A DNA stretch of 64,000 bases from Aspidapion aeneum (Eukaryota > Arthropoda > Insecta > Coleoptera > Brentidae): NCBI GenBank assembly GCA_963576565.1, contig OY755039.1:77808289-77872288 (forward strand), written 5' to 3'. Positions 42,701-58,169 of this stretch are shown here, in pieces. The position numbers and the translations under genes are program-made. Each line of letters starts with the position of its first letter. Positions within the stretch are counted from its first letter, which is position 1. The notes under the pieces were generated by a model. The model ran no database searches and was not told where the DNA came from. It saw nothing but the letters and a program-made list of their open reading frames with translations.

Positions 42701-45700
42701 GTCTGCCGATACCCAATCTCCACTCGTTTCTGTTTGCCTATAATTCATCATCTAGGCCTCTTACTCTTATTTCACTGTCTATTCCTTCTCTTCAGCTTCT
42801 CCTTGGCCGTCCTCGTTTTCTTCAGCCAGTTGGTGGTGAGATATGGCCTTCTGTAGAAAATAAAATATACCGAAGGACCACTCGAGATAGCTCGAGAAAA
42901 ACGTGTGGGAGTTAAGAGGGACTGTATCTTTCCACAGGGCTCCGACAGGGAAAAAAGAGCCTAAAACTTATTTACTAAAAATAGCGTAGCAATGAAAAAT
43001 TATCAAGAAACGACTTACCCTTAGATGTCTTTTGTAGCTACTTGGCTGGCCAGCCCGATTATACGCGAAGTACCAGACTCTCCATTGTTCTATAGTTCAA
43101 AATGTTCCAAACACTAATATCTAATAAACTAAAGCGTAAAATTAATAGTTTCCACAATTTTAATATAAAATAATAGCGGTGCGGTGACTTTACTTGCACG
43201 AGGCGCGTGGTTGAGTTGTTCGCTCAGACAATCGGCGTTTTCGTCTGCTAGGCCGAATTTAGCCGCTTATCTCAAATCCTTCATTGCTGGAAGAAGCGCG
43301 CGAAGTTTACATTTAAAATATGGAAAGATATAGCGTAAAGTAAATCAAAATAATATTCTAAAAACGCTTGTAAGCGTAGAAAATGTAACCCAAAAATATT
43401 TAAAAACTAAGAGATATAGCTTCTCTAATTTTAAGTGAAAATTAGAGAATATAATTATTTACAAAAATAAAAACAAGTTGGGAAACTTGTTCATTCGGCC
43501 CACCAAAATGAGCATCATTTTTCGGTAGGTGAATCTGAATCAATTGGAAGGGGGCAAAGCTTGACTAAAGGTCGTTTAAAGATACCGGACGCGGTACGAA
43601 CATTTGCCACCCTAGCGTGCCCATCAGGCCCTTTAAAAATTTCAATAATGCGACCTACCCGCCATTGAAGGGGCGGTGATAACTCGTCTTTGATAAGAAC
43701 GAGGGTACCTATTTTTGGCTCTGCGCATGGTTCCAACCATTTATTTCGTACTTGAAGGGTATGTAAAAATTCTTGGCTCCAACGACGCCAAAAATCGGCT
43801 TGTATTCGTTGGACCAAGTTCCATCGCGATAACCGATTCTCAGGTTTACTTGAAAAATCTTCATCAGGAACAGAAACTAAAGGTCCATGTGTTAAAAAAT
43901 GTCCCGGTGTTAAAACCTGTAGATCGTTACAGTCGGTAGATTGCGGGGTCAAGGGGCGAGAATTTAAAATCGCCTCAATTTGACAAAGAACCGTGTACAA
44001 CTCCTCATAACTTAGAATTTGCGAGCCAATGGTACGAATTAAGTGAGTTTTTACTGATTTTATCCCTGACTCCCAAAGACCGCCGAAGTGGGGAGCTGAT
44101 GGAGGGATAAAATTCCAGGCGATAGCTTGTTGCGTGCAAGCATTTCTTGCAAGATCAAGCAATTCTTTGCTTGATTTAACAAAATTTGTGCCATTGTCTG
44201 AAAAAAGAGTTTTTATGTAACCTCTTCGGGCAACAAAGCGACGTAGCGCAGCTAAAAAAGCGTCCGAAGTTAGATCTGACACTAACTCGAGATGTAAAGC
44301 TTTAGTATTTAGACAAATAAAAAGGCAGATATATGCTTTTTGTGTTTTTACACCTCTGTGTTTACTGAGAGTGATAGGTATAGCACCACTAAAATCTACT
44401 CCACTAAAAGTAAAAGGCTTTTGTGGAATCAAGCGGTAGGACGGAATTTGTCCCATGATTTGCTCATAAGAATGCGGTTTGACGCGAAAGCAACGAACAC
44501 ATTTGGATAAAACCGTTTTAATTAAGCGTTTGGCAGATAAAATCCAAAAAATTTGACTAATGAGATATTGGACTGTTTGCACTCCGACATGCAAATATTT
44601 TTTGTGCATATATTCAATAAAAATATAAGAAAGTCTACTTTCCTTGGGTAAAAGAAGAGGATGTTTTTGTCCGTAAGAAATAGTCATAGCTTGTTGAATG
44701 CGTCCTCCAACTCTTATAAGACCATCCTGGTCTAAAAAGGGATTCAATTTTTGTATGGGTTTTATGCATTTTTTCTGGTGTTGAAGGTTAAGAATCACTT
44801 CAGAGAAGTATTTTTGTTGTTCGTGCTTAGCCAAACATTTTAAAGCGTTAAAGAGATCGATATAATCTATATTTGTCTTTTTTCTGACGTCTGCGGATAG
44901 TCTACAATTATTTATGAATCGCAAACTGCGGGCTAAAAGTAGTTGAATAGCGTAAAAATCGGATTTATTATTTAAAAGCGAATCTAAAAAATTTTCCGTT
45001 ATTCGGTCACAAGAAATCAGAGCAACATTTTTTCGTTCCTCAGTCTCTAACCTGTCATTTACTTTGACTTGCGGGGTTTTTGTTGGCCATTTATCGAAAG
45101 ATTCTTGTAAAAAACTAGGGGCGGCCCACCATAGGGGATGATTTAAAAGCTCACTCGGCGAGCAGCCGCGGCTGGCTACATCGGCACTATTGAGAAATGT
45201 GGGGGTATATAACCAACATTCTGGATTAATATTATCTTGGATAAGACTAACACGATTTGCGACAAAAGTTTTCCATTTACTTGGATGGGATTTTATCCAG
45301 TGTAAAACAACCATTGCGTCCGAAAAAGCGTAAATATTATTTATTGTGAACCTTTTTATGAATATATCATATGTGTATTTTAAGACCTCAGATAAAAGAG
45401 TAGCGGCTAGAAGTTCTATTCTCGGAATACTAACAAATTTTTTAAGTGGAGCGATGCGACTTTTCGCAAGAACAAAATATATGTGATATTTAGCGTTTCG
45501 TAAGACACGTAAGTATATTACGCATGCGTACCCTCGTTCACTCGCATCACAAAAACCACAGAGATCGATGGATTCGGCGTTTGTGATGTCAATGTGGCGG
45601 GGTAAACTAAATTTTTCTAAAACTTGAAATTCAGATTGATAGAGTGTCCACTGACGAACTATTTCTAAAGTAGGCGTGGCGTCCCAGGAAATACCAAGTA

Positions 45701-48700
45701 ACCAAATTTGTTGAATCAAATATTTTAAAGTGAATGTTACTGGGGTAAGATAACCATGGGGGTCATAGCAGCGTGCTAAAAAAGAGAGAAGCGTCCTTTT
45801 TGTACAGCTTTGCTGATTAGGTAATATGTTAAATCGAAACTCGTCGTATGAAGGATGCCAGCACAGGCCTAAGACCTTAGTGACGTCATCCGAATCGAGA
45901 GATAAAACTGCGGGGTTGACTAAGGAGGGATCTAAATGAGAGATCACTTCTGAGCGATTGCTAGACCATTTGTGTAATTTCAAGCCAGCGTTTCCTAACA
46001 ATTCCGTAAGCTCATGCTGCAAATTTAACGCCTCTTGAACCGTTTTACATGAAGTAGTGACGTCATCAATATAGGTATCGTTAAGTATAACTTTAGCAGC
46101 GTGAGGGTAGTTATCATATTCGGACTCAGCTAAGTGCTGAAGGGTGCGTAAAGCGAGATATGGTGAACAGTTCACTCCGTAAGTGACAGTTCGTAGTTTA
46201 AAAATGGAAACTTTTTCATTAGGGTTAAACCGCCAAAATATTTTTTGGTATTTTTGATGATCAGGGTTGATATTTATACCCCGATACATTTTTTGAATAT
46301 CGCAGGTGAGCGTCACAGGGTTAAGGCGAAAATGTAATAATATTTGAATAATATCTTTTTGTAGTTTTGGACCCGATAATAAGACTTGATTAAGCGAAAT
46401 ATGCGTAAAAGGGTCGGTAACACTCGCATTAAAAACTACCCTTGTCTTAGTAGTGATAGCTTCATTTTTAACAACAGCGAAATGTGGAATAAAATAGCTG
46501 TCTGAATCGTCTTCTTTTTCTGAGTCATAGTCCATATGACCCAATTCCAAATATTCATTCATAAATTTAGAATATTCACAATACAAGTTTTTATCGCGAA
46601 GCAGTTTTTTTTCTAAAGATAAGAAACGATTTAGCGTGACTTGTTTTATTCCAGGAAACTGAGGTGGATTTGCAAATGTGCGAAAGGGAAGGGAGACAGT
46701 ATACCGGCCGTCTTGATTACGCGACACGCTCTGTTTAAAATAATTTTCACACATTTCATCCTCTGGTTTCAAATGAGTTTTTTGGGGGACGCAGTCGGTT
46801 TCCCAAAATTTTGAAATTAATTGCGAAAGCGAGTCATTTTCATTTTGACAAAAAAGAGCATTAATTGGCGGGGTAGAAATGAAGGGTTGATTTATTTGTC
46901 CCATCAAAATATAGCCGAAAATAGTTCCCATAGCAAAGGGATGATTTGGATCATCGCTAGCGATTTTTTCACCCTGTATAATTAGTGGAAAGAGATCCAT
47001 ACCAATTAGTAAATTTACAGGCGAAGGGTTGTAAAAAGTGGGATCTGCTAAGGGTAAATTTTTTATAAAATGCCAATTTTCTGTATTTATTTTTACTGAC
47101 GGTAAATCAGTACAAACTTTTTGCAAAATAATCGCTTGCGTAGACACAAAAATATCTGGTTTTTGAAAATTACAAATTTTAATAAAAATCGATCCTAGAT
47201 CAGAAGTAAGAGAGTTGCCTCCAACCCCCTGTATATTTGAACATAAGGGTTGTCTTGGAAGGCCCAATTGTTGCGCTAATTTTTGAGAACAGAAAGTGTT
47301 TTGCGAACCGCTGTCTAACACGGCTCTAACTGTTTGAAAGTTACCGCGGACATCTTGAATTTTTACTAGGATAGTTGACAATAAAACTTGCGATTGCGCA
47401 GAAATAAAACCACAATGCGTGGGGTTAGAACCCGAAGGAGTTGCGATTGGTACTTGTGAATTAGAAGACGTCGAAGTAAAATTGTTATTATTTTGAGTAG
47501 AGTAATTTTGAAGCGGACACCCAGTAGCCGGGGATCTAAAACTTTGCTGACTGGCCAAGTAACCACGTGGTGAACTACTTGGAGATGCGTTGGAAGACAT
47601 ATTAGAGAGATTTTGTGAGAAATTCACGTTAGCATCAAAATGTGATCTATTTTGATTTTGAGAATTAGCGCAATTATAATTTCGCTCAAAATGAATTAAT
47701 GAGTGATGTCTTTGATTACCAGGGCAATAGCGACATGAGCGTAGACTTTGACAAGAATTTGTTAAATGTATTGAGCTTAAACAATTTAAACATAGTTTTT
47801 TATTTTTAGCGTAAGAATAGCGTTCGTAGGGAGATTTACCTTTAAATGCGTTACATAAATATATTGAATGTGTGTTAGAATCACAAAAAGCGCATCTATC
47901 TTTAGAATGAGTATTTTCCGTACCAAGTAGCGTTTTTGTATAATAAGGCGAGGCGTTATTTTTATAAAACTGTTTATTATTTTTAAATCTATTTTTAGAT
48001 TGTAGCGAATAAAGCGAATTACATTGACTTTCAAGGAAATTATAAATTTCTTGATATTTGGGCATTTCATTAGACCTAGAATTAGCTAGTTCAAAGCGCG
48101 AAAGTAGTACCTCAGGCAATTTATCTAGTAAAATGTTGGCGAGCGGAAAACACCATTGATCAGTGTCGTAATTTAGAGTTTTTAAAGCCTCAATGTTTTC
48201 TGAAAAAACATCAAGCAGCGTGCGCAGTGTTTCTGGATTGTCGTCTTTGAGAGCGGGAAAATTATACACGGAGCGCCAATAAGTTTGAGCCGATAAGCGG
48301 GGGTTATGATAGCGTTTTAGAAGCGTATTGTAAGCGATTATATAATTAGCGTCGGTTATTTGTAAGTGTTTAACTACGTTTAAAGGCGGTCCTTTTAGGT
48401 AGGACAGTAACAAATTAAATTTAGCGTTTGTAGGAATACTAGGATTATTGTGTACAGAACTATTGTACATATCTAGAAAGGTTGGAAACTTAGTGATGTC
48501 GCCATGAAATTCGACAATGCGCAGTCTTGGCATTAAAGACGCCATAAAGCGGTCTGGATCAGAAGAAGTTGAAATTTGCGTTAAGTTTTGAGGTTGAGGA
48601 GCTTCAATTTTCACCTCAAATAGTTGTTTTTGAATTCTTTTAATATCATAGAAGCTGTCGTCAAACTCAGTAAGGCGTTCATTTTCTTCTTCCAGTCTCT

Positions 48701-51700
48701 CCGGACTTGCCGAATAAGCCTCTATTATTTGATTTTGATAAATAAAAAATGTTTCTTTCATTTCATCAAGGTCGATAAGTCGAACCTGTAAACACGGTTT
48801 TTTTGTATCATCCGTTAGGCAAGCATTAGCTAAGTTATGAAGAGTATTAATGCGATTATGTTGCACATTACGGAGTGCTTCTAACTTCTTAAGTTGCGTA
48901 CTCATTGTAATGTTTTTAAAAAACTCCGTTAACACAGGTGAACGATTAGTTTCCGAAATTTTTAATATTTAAAAATTAAAAGCGTTTAAAAAGAAAAGAG
49001 AATAGGCGATAAAAAATGTAAACAAGTCTCATTTACCTCTTAATATCTTTGTGTTGGAAACTTTTCCTACGTGCATTCGACGCCAAGCCAAAAAGAGGTA
49101 GGAAATGCGCGAAAACAATGCGCGTTCGGTACTTTTTTACTTGTTATTTTTACTGCGAGCACAGCAAAAAGAGCAAGGTCAGCGTATTTATTAAAAATTT
49201 TATTTTTAACACAATGCGATTTAGACTTTAATTTTTCCCGGGGTCCTGTTCTCGGGCTCGAACCTGGACCAAATGGTGAGATATGGCCTTCTGTAGAAAA
49301 TAAAATATACCGAAGGACCACTCGAGATAGCTCGAGAAAAACGTGTGGGAGTTAAGAGGGACTGTATCTTTCCACAGGGCTCCGACAGGGAAAAAAGAGC
49401 CTAAAACTTATTTACTAAAAATAGCGTAGCAATGAAAAATTATCAAGAAACGACTTACCCTTAGATGTCTTTTGTAGCTACTTGGCTGGCCAGCCCGATT
49501 ATACGCGAAGTACCAGACTCTCCATTGTTCTATAGTTCAAAATGTTCCAAACACTAATATCTAATAAACTAAAGCGTAAAATTAATAGTTTCCACAATTT
49601 TAATATAAAATAATAGCGGTGCGGTGACTTTACTTGCACGAGGCGCGTGGTTGAGTTGTTCGCTCAGACAATCGGCGTTTTCGTCTGCTAGGCCGAATTT
49701 AGCCGCTTATCTCAAATCCTTCATTGCTGGAAGAAGCGCGCGAAGTTTACATTTAAAATATGGAAAGATATAGCGTAAAGTAAATCAAAATAATATTCTA
49801 AAAACGCTTGTAAGCGTAGAAAATGTAACCCAAAAATATTTAAAAACTAAGAGATATAGCTTCTCTAATTTTAAGTGAAAATTAGAGAATATAATTATTT
49901 ACAAAAATAAAAACAAGTTGGGAAACTTGTTCAGTTGGTTTCCATTGTAGTATTTGTTTAGGTAGTCTTGCATCATTCATTCTTTGTACATGTCCGTACC
50001 ACACCAGTTGTTTTGTTCTTATATCGTCCACTAAAGTAGGTTCACCCACTGTCATAATTTCTCTTATTCTTTGATTTGTACCTCTTTCTCTTTTTGATTT
50101 CCCTGCTGCTCTTCTCCAATAGTCCATCTCCGTAGAGGAAAGCATTTTTTCTGTTCTATCCTTGATTGGCCATACTCTGAGCCGTATGTAATAATACTTT
50201 TTACAATGGTGTTATATATAAGCTTTTTGTTATGTTTTGATATACTTTCGTCTCAAATTATTCCATTTAATAAAGTTATTGCTTTTCTTCCTTGTACGTT
50301 TCGATCTTTTATAGCTTTGTCTAGTGTTCCGTCAGCTGTAATTTTTAGACCTAAGTATTTATACTCATCACAGGACTGAATTCGCTGCTCGGTATTTAAG
50401 ATTAAATCCTGTTTCGTTCCACCGATACACATATACTCTGTCTTATTGAGATTAACCTCTAGTCCCCACTTATTGTACTCTTCTATTAGTTTTCGTGTCA
50501 TATATTCGAGGTCGTCATAATCCTGAGCAACTACTATCTGATCATCGGCGAAACATAAAGTATACAAGGTGGTTTCGTCCAACGGAATACCCATCTTTTG
50601 GCATTTTCTCTTCCATACTTTAAGGACTTGTTCCAAGTATATCTTGAAGAGCGTAGGCGAGATACAGCAACCTTGTTCATGACCTTTATTTACTTGAAAG
50701 CCTTTGGTTAGTTTTGCTTTTATTTTAACTTTTGCCTTACTATTGCGGTATAACTCTTTGATGGCCTTAATTAGTTGTACGCTTATGTTTGTGTTTTCCA
50801 ACGCTTTCCAATGTAGATTTAGTGGTATACTATCATATGCCTTCTGCAAATCGACGTAACCTAGTTATAATGCCTACATAAATTTGATGTTCAAATCAAG
50901 AAATTTATATAATCTGGGCGCACGGTAGTGCCCCGCCAAGTTCGCGCAACTGCTGTACCATCTTTTCTTGAAACATTTCAGCCCATATTTGACCTATCTA
51001 AAACACTACTTCGGAATGAGCTACGAAACTCAAACTTTGCACAGTCGTAGATCATAGAGCTAACAACCCCTCTTAGTTTCATGGACTTCCATAAAGTAGT
51101 AAAGTAGTTACGAAATTTCAAAAAAAGTCGAAATTGCCACTATGTATAGATCATCAAAATACTACTGTACTTCGAGACATGCTACAAAGCTGAAATTTGG
51201 AAGACTGATAGAAATTATGCCCAAATAGGAACTATGATAAAACTATAGAAATTTTTTTTATAAAAAACTCCAAAATTTTAATTTAGTTCCCTCCCCTATA
51301 AATGTAAAGTTATGTAAAAGTATCATTGCCCACTTCTAGACACGCTAGAGAGCTGAGCTTTGGAAGGCCGATACGAACTATGATAAAACTATAGAAAAGA
51401 ATTTAAAAACCCCAAAATTTTCATTTACTGCCCTCCTCTATAAATGTAAAGTTATGTAAAATTAACATTGTCCACTTCCAAAAACGCTAGGGAGCTGAGC
51501 TTTGGAAGACTCATACGAACTATGACAAAACTATAGAAAAAAATTTTAAAACACCAAAATTTTAATTTACTTCCCACCACTATAAATGTAAAATTATGTA
51601 AAAGTAATATTACCCACTTCCAGAAACGCTAGAGCTGAGCTTTGCAAGGCTGATAGGAACTATGAAAAACCATGGGAAAAAATAAAGAAATCTTGAAATT

Positions 51701-54700
51701 TTAAATAAGGCATTGCAAAAGTTTTGATCAATATTTTACGACTTGAAAGCTTAAATATTATCCAAATACTTTAAAAAATGAGCGAAATCATAACAAAAAC
51801 ATTTCATGTAAAAAAAGCCAAGTACGCGAAAATGGTATTCCATAAAAAGAATAGAGATAAAAGTAAAGCCAAGTTCTCCAATACAACTTTCAAAATGAAG
51901 GATTTTTTCTAGTTTGGAAATGTTTTTCTACACTTGGCTATTACGGCTGCAAGTGACTATTAGGCACAGGTCTAAATTGAACATAAAAAAGTTGCCTGTA
52001 ATAGCAAAGTTTAAAAAAACTTTTCCAAGCTAGTAAGAACCTTTCATTTTAAAATTTGTAATGAAGAACTTGGCTTTACTTTTATCTCAATTCTTTTTAC
52101 GGAATACCATTTTCGCGTAATTGGCTTTTTTTACAAGCTTTTATTTAGCTTCAGATGTTCTGTCTAACTATCTAACTATCTATCAAATCTTGTGAAGCGT
52201 TTTTGACACACTTCCCATTATCCGATTTGGATGAAATTTGGTACACACATAGTGGTCCCATGACAATACAACATTAAGAAAAAAATATCCTCCCACCCTT
52301 ACCCCCACCCCTTCTATAGAGGAATGTGTTTTTGACACACTTCCCGTTATCCGATTTGGATAAAATTTGGTATACACATAGTGGTCCGATGATGATACAA
52401 CAATAAGAAAAAATATCCTTCCACCCCTACCCCCACCCCCTTCCATAGAAAAATTTGTTTTTGACACACATCCCGTTATCCGATTTGGATGAAATTTGGT
52501 ATACATATAGTGATCCGATGACAATACAGTATTAGAAAAAAAATATCCTCCCACCCCTACCCCCACCCCCTTTCATAGAAAAATGAGTTTTTGACACACT
52601 TCCCCTTATCCGATTTGGATGAAATTTGGTATTCACATAGTGGTCCGATGACAATACAACAATTTAAAAAAATATCCTCCCACCCCTACCCCCAACCCCT
52701 TCCATAGAAAATGCGTTTTTGACACCCTTCCCATTATCCGATTTGGATGAAATTTGGTATACATATAGTGGTCCGATGACAATACAACAATAATGAAAAA
52801 AAGTCCTTCCACCCCTACTCCCCACCCCCTTCCATAAAAAATGCGTTTTTGTCACTCTTCACTTCAAATGACTTTTATAAAATTTGGTATATGCATAAAG
52901 GTCCGATGGCAATACAGCCCAAACAAACAATATATTTCTACCTCTACCCCCACCCTCTCCTTCCCTCAATAGAAAAATTAGTTTCCAAATAACTCACGAT
53001 CAGCGATTTCATTATAATCTAGAATAAACTCTTCTGTTCTGTTATTGGACAAATATTTTCATTTAATAGAGTAGATAGCTGAGACTAAAAAGTAGAAAAT
53101 AAATTGGTAAAGCAGGTCATCAAAGATATGTTTGATGTGCCGCAATGTTATGCCATTGCCATACCTATGTCAGAAAAATGCTGGGGTATCTTGGGTCGGG
53201 TTGGGTGGGTTATACCTCTGCATTTTTCTGCTAGATTGATTCTTGCAAATAGTGATATTTAAATGATACGGATATCTTATCGTGCTAACATCGTCAAAAT
53301 TTCCATCAGTCGGCCATCGCTTTTATTATTATGATAATATTAGAATGTTAGAAAATTATTTTTTAATTTTTAGTGCATTTTATAAAAGCTTGTGACTTAA
53401 TTTTTTTTTTTACCAATTGATTTAATGAAATGTTTTAGTTATGATAAGAGCTTAAAATAAGTTATACCGAAATTATTTGAGTTTTCTTTTGTTTTCCTAA
53501 AATTAAATTTCTAAGTTTTGTCAGGGTCGTTTTTAGATTTTTAAAGATTCTTACTTTAACAGCTGATTGACCCTATCATCCTGACCATTTTGACTAGCAT
53601 TTTGTTGACTACTGCCTTGACTGGACTCGCTTTTTGACGGCGGATCCCAAAAATTAGCTTCCTGTGCTATAGCTGAGTTACTTGGCCTCCCTTGGGTCAC
53701 AGCCATATTCGAGTATGCTTGTGAAACTAACTAAAATTTTAAAAAAATTATTAATGGCCCATGTATGCTACTTTCAAAGAGTTAAACAGAGAGGTGTATA
53801 TATTATTTTACATAATTTAAGAGTGGGTCCTGAGATTTTAAAAGACAATATTGGAAGTATACAGGGTGTTTCAACTAAAAGGTAACAGAGGTGTTTTTGG
53901 GTATTTTTCGTGCGAATTTGGAGAAACGCTCGGACACGTCGATTTTGTTTGCAAGGGGGACACTTTTTGGCTATCTTGAAATTTTTGTAGCACGGACCCT
54001 CTTCGAGGGGTATACTTTACCCCTATATTTTAAATAGGGAAAGTGGGTCTAGTGATACCTTGTTTTGAAGCCCTTTTGAATGTCCTTACAACTATGTAAA
54101 AATTTCAAAAATCTATCCATTAGTTTTTGAGATAATTGCCTTCAAACTTTCAAATTTAACATGGACTGATAAAATAAAAATTTAGTTAGAATTTTATTAT
54201 TTTTCGGATTTAATGTTTATTTTATCATTCCATGTTAAATTTGAAAATTTCAAAGCAAATATCTTAAAAACTAATCGATGGATTTTCGAAATTTTTACAC
54301 GGTTGTAAAAATATTCAAGAGAGCTTTAAAACAAGGTATCACTAGACCCACTTTCCCTATTCAAAATATAGGGGTAAAGTATACCCCTCGCAGGGGGTTC
54401 GTGCTACAAAAATTTCAAGATAGCCAAAAACTGTCCCCCTTGCAAACAAAATCGACGTGTCCGAGCGTTTCTCCAAATTCGCACGAAAAATACCCAAAAA
54501 CACCTCTGTTACCTTTTAGTTGAAACACCCTGTATAAAGTAAGCAGAACAAGTTTGGAAATTAAAAAACATTATATGCTTATAATTTGCCGTAAATTATG
54601 CGTAAATTAGATATGACAACAAAAAATTTGTTAAAAAAAAATGCTGTTCTGCTAACTGTAGATCAAATTAGCAGAACAGCTATAGAAATAATGGATTTAT

Positions 54701-57700
54701 CTAAAAAAAATTTGGTGTATAATTTGCCGTTAAATTTCCGTAAAAAATGGTGTTTTGAAAACCTATAGAAATAATGAATTTATCAAAAAAAAAAATAGGG
54801 CAAAATTTGCCGTTAATTACAAGTAAATTAGTTGTGAAAACAAAAAAAATGCCGTCTTCCCCCTTATTTTAGCTCACACATATACTATACTATAGTAGTG
54901 TGAGCTATGGTGATCCTAATTTTTTCGAGAAAAAAAAAGTTGCTCCGATTTCAAAAATTTTTATATATCTTTGTGTTTCAGATGATTTTGAAACTTTTTT
55001 GTTGCGCCGTCTGTCTGTCTGTATGTCTGTCTGTCTGTATGTCTGTAACGACCAACGCGCATAACTCAAAAACCGCTTGGCCGATTTCAATGAAATTTGG
55101 TACCTAGGCTGGGTCTTGGGTCGAGATGGTCCCATTTAAAAATGAACAAAATCCACCGAACACAACCCAAATAAAAGGGAGGGATAGATTTCAAAAATAA
55201 GAGTTTATGTGAAAATATGGCGTGTGTCTTATCAAATGAAAGGTAATTGAGTCTGGAGTTAAACAAAATACATTTTAATTTATTTTAAAAAAAGGGTGGG
55301 GGTATATTTTAAAAATTAGAGTTTAAGTAAAAAAATGGCGTGTGTGATATCAAACGAAAGGTAATTGAGTCCGGAGTTTAACAAAATACATTTTAGTTTT
55401 TTTTTTTAAGGGTGGGGTGGATTCCAAAAATTTGAGTTTAAGTCAAAACATGGCTTATGTGGTATCAAACAAAAGGTAATTTAGTGTGGAGTTGAATAAA
55501 ATATATTTCAGTTTTTAGTTATATTAGCTCACAGGTACACTATAACTATAGTACCTAGTGTGAGCTTAGGGGCCCATATATTGGCAGAGTATTTTAAATG
55601 GTGTTCTGCTAACTATATATAAAGTTCGCAGAATACCTATAGAACTAATGGATTTATCTAAAAAATTAGTGTACAATTTGCCGTTAATTATCCGTAAATT
55701 AGTTGTGAAAACAAAAAAATTTGCCGTGCCCGTTTTTTAAATAAAAATGGTGTTCTGCTAACTTTAAATAAAGTTAGTAGAACACTGATAGGATTAACGG
55801 ATTTATCTAAAAAAATTTAGTGTACGATTTGCAGTTAATTATCCGTAAATTAACTTTGAAAACAAAAAATTTGCCGTGACCGTTTAAAAAAAAAGGTGTT
55901 CCGCTAACTTTATATAAAGTTAACAGAACACCTATAAAAATAATGGATTTACCTTAAAAAATTTTAATGCACAATTTGCCGTTAATTATCCGTAAATTAG
56001 TTGTGAAAACAAAAATTTTGTAGTTCCCGTTTTAAAAATGGTGTTTTAAACTTAGCGAAACTGCAAGGTTTGTAGTTTTTTGTATTATAAAAAAACATGG
56101 TGAATATATTTTTAATCTTAGCTATAAAGCCTCTTTCACTCAATTTTATTTTAGATCTCTGGAATTTAGAAGAAATATTGCCACAATTTTATTTCTTCAT
56201 AGATTACTTAATCAAATAGAGAATTCACATTTTAGTGTCAAAAATAAGTTTCATTGTTCAATATGTGTTCTCTGGGAAGTTCACTTCCATTCACTTAATA
56301 TAGATTTCTTTAAAAAACATAATAAAATAGTTATTTAAACAACAAGGTTTGAAAACGACTCTTTGCACACGATCGAGGCAGTTTGGTAGACCGAGCCGAA
56401 GGCGAGGTCTACAAGTCGAGGGAGTGTGCAAAGAGGTTTTCAAACGAGTTTTTTACAATATTTACTGACTGCTAATAAAGAAAGAAAACTCAAATTTTAA
56501 TTTAACTTGTTTTTATTTCCGACATTTTTACAACAAAACTTTAAAAATTCAACAATTTTTTGATGTATCTAATCAACAAAACATACGAGCAGTGACGGTT
56601 GCTACGGAACTAAGCCAACTTATATTGATGGGTGACAACAACAAAAATCACAATGACGGGAGACCCGTATGCAGAAATGACATAGGCGTGCGCAAAAATG
56701 ACATAAGCGTGTGCAAAACGTTTTGCACACAGCGTGCGCAAAATGACATTTTCAGATCGTGTTCTCCGTGCGCAAAACCCCCTTTTACAAGACAGTCGTA
56801 TAAAAAAATCTTTAAAAGTGGATACTTAGTGTGCTAATTCTATTGGAAAAAATAACTTGCCTTTTTTTGTACAATCTGTTGTGCTAGGCAAAGGAGTTCT
56901 TTACTTTTTCTAATTTTTGCTCACACATATACTATACTATAGTAGTGTGAGCTATGGTGATCCTAATTTTTTCGAGGAAAAAAAAGTTGCTCCGATTTCA
57001 AAAATTTTTATATATCTTTGCGTTTCAGATGATTTTGAAACTTTTTTGTTGCGCCGTCTGTCTGTCTGTATGTCTGTCTGTCTGTCTGTAACGACCAACG
57101 CGCATAACTCAAAAACCGCTTGGCCGATTTCAATGAAATTTGGTACCTAGGCTGGGTCTTGGGTCGAGATGGTCCCATTTAAAAATGAACAAAATCGACC
57201 GAACACAAACAAAATAAAAGGGTGGGGATAGATTTCAAAAATTAGAGTTTGTGTGAAAATATGGCGTGTGCGATATCAAACAAAAGGTAATTAAGTCTGA
57301 AGTTAAACAAAATACATTTTAATTTATTTAAAAAAAAAGGTGGGGGTATAATTCAAAAATTAGAGTTTAAGTGAAAATATGGCGTGTGTGATATCAAACG
57401 AAAGGTAATTAAGTCCGGAGTTCAACAAAATACATTTTAGTTTATGTTTTTTTAAGGGTGGAGGTGGATTTCAAAAATTTAAGTTTAAGTCAAAACATGG
57501 CTTGTGTGGTATCAAACAAAAGGTAATTTAGTGTGGAGTTGAATAAAATATATTTCAGTTTTTAGTTATATTAGCTCACATGTACACTATACCTATAGTA
57601 CCTAGTGTGAGCTTAGGGGCCCATATATTGGCAGAGTATTTTAGCAGTGGTATATTTAAGAAATGGTTACATAATAAAAATACTCTGCCAATCTATGGGC

Positions 57701-58131
57701 ACCTAAGCTCACACTGGATACTATAGTTATAGTGTATCTACGTGAAAGCTAATATAACTAAAAACTGAAGTATATTTTATTGAACTCCAGACTCAATTAC
57801 CTTTCGTTTGATACCACACAAGCCATGTTTTGACTTAAACTCTAATTTTTCAAATCTACCCCCACCCTTTTTTAAAAACTAAAATGTATTTTGTTTAACT
57901 CCAGACTCAATTACCTTTCGTTTGATATCACACACGCTATATTTTTACATAAACTCTAATTTTTGAAATCTACCCCCACCCTTTTATTTGACTTGTGTTC
58001 GGTGGATTTTGTTCATTTTCAAATGGGACCATCTCGACCCAAAACCCAGCCTGGGTACCAAATTTCATTAAAATCGGACAGGCCGTTTTTGAGTTATGCG
58101 CGTTGGTCGTTACAGACAGACATACAGACAC

Positions 58132-58169
<38 letters not shown>

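Larger units (their letters stand above)
42834..49933 (-). mobile_element. Intact BEL/Pao LTR retrotransposon, very young
   Basis: Two 660 bp LTRs (42834-43493 and 49274-49933) look identical base for base and begin TGAACAAG and end CTCACCA on the element strand. Target duplication GTTGG, 5 bp, at 42829-42833 and 49934-49938. Between them: primer-binding site (about 49251-49271), one gag-pol frame and a polypurine tract. The element is 7.1 kb, in the same orientation as TRAF6, inside its 12.9 kb intron, and within an older LINE. Confidence 0.95.
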
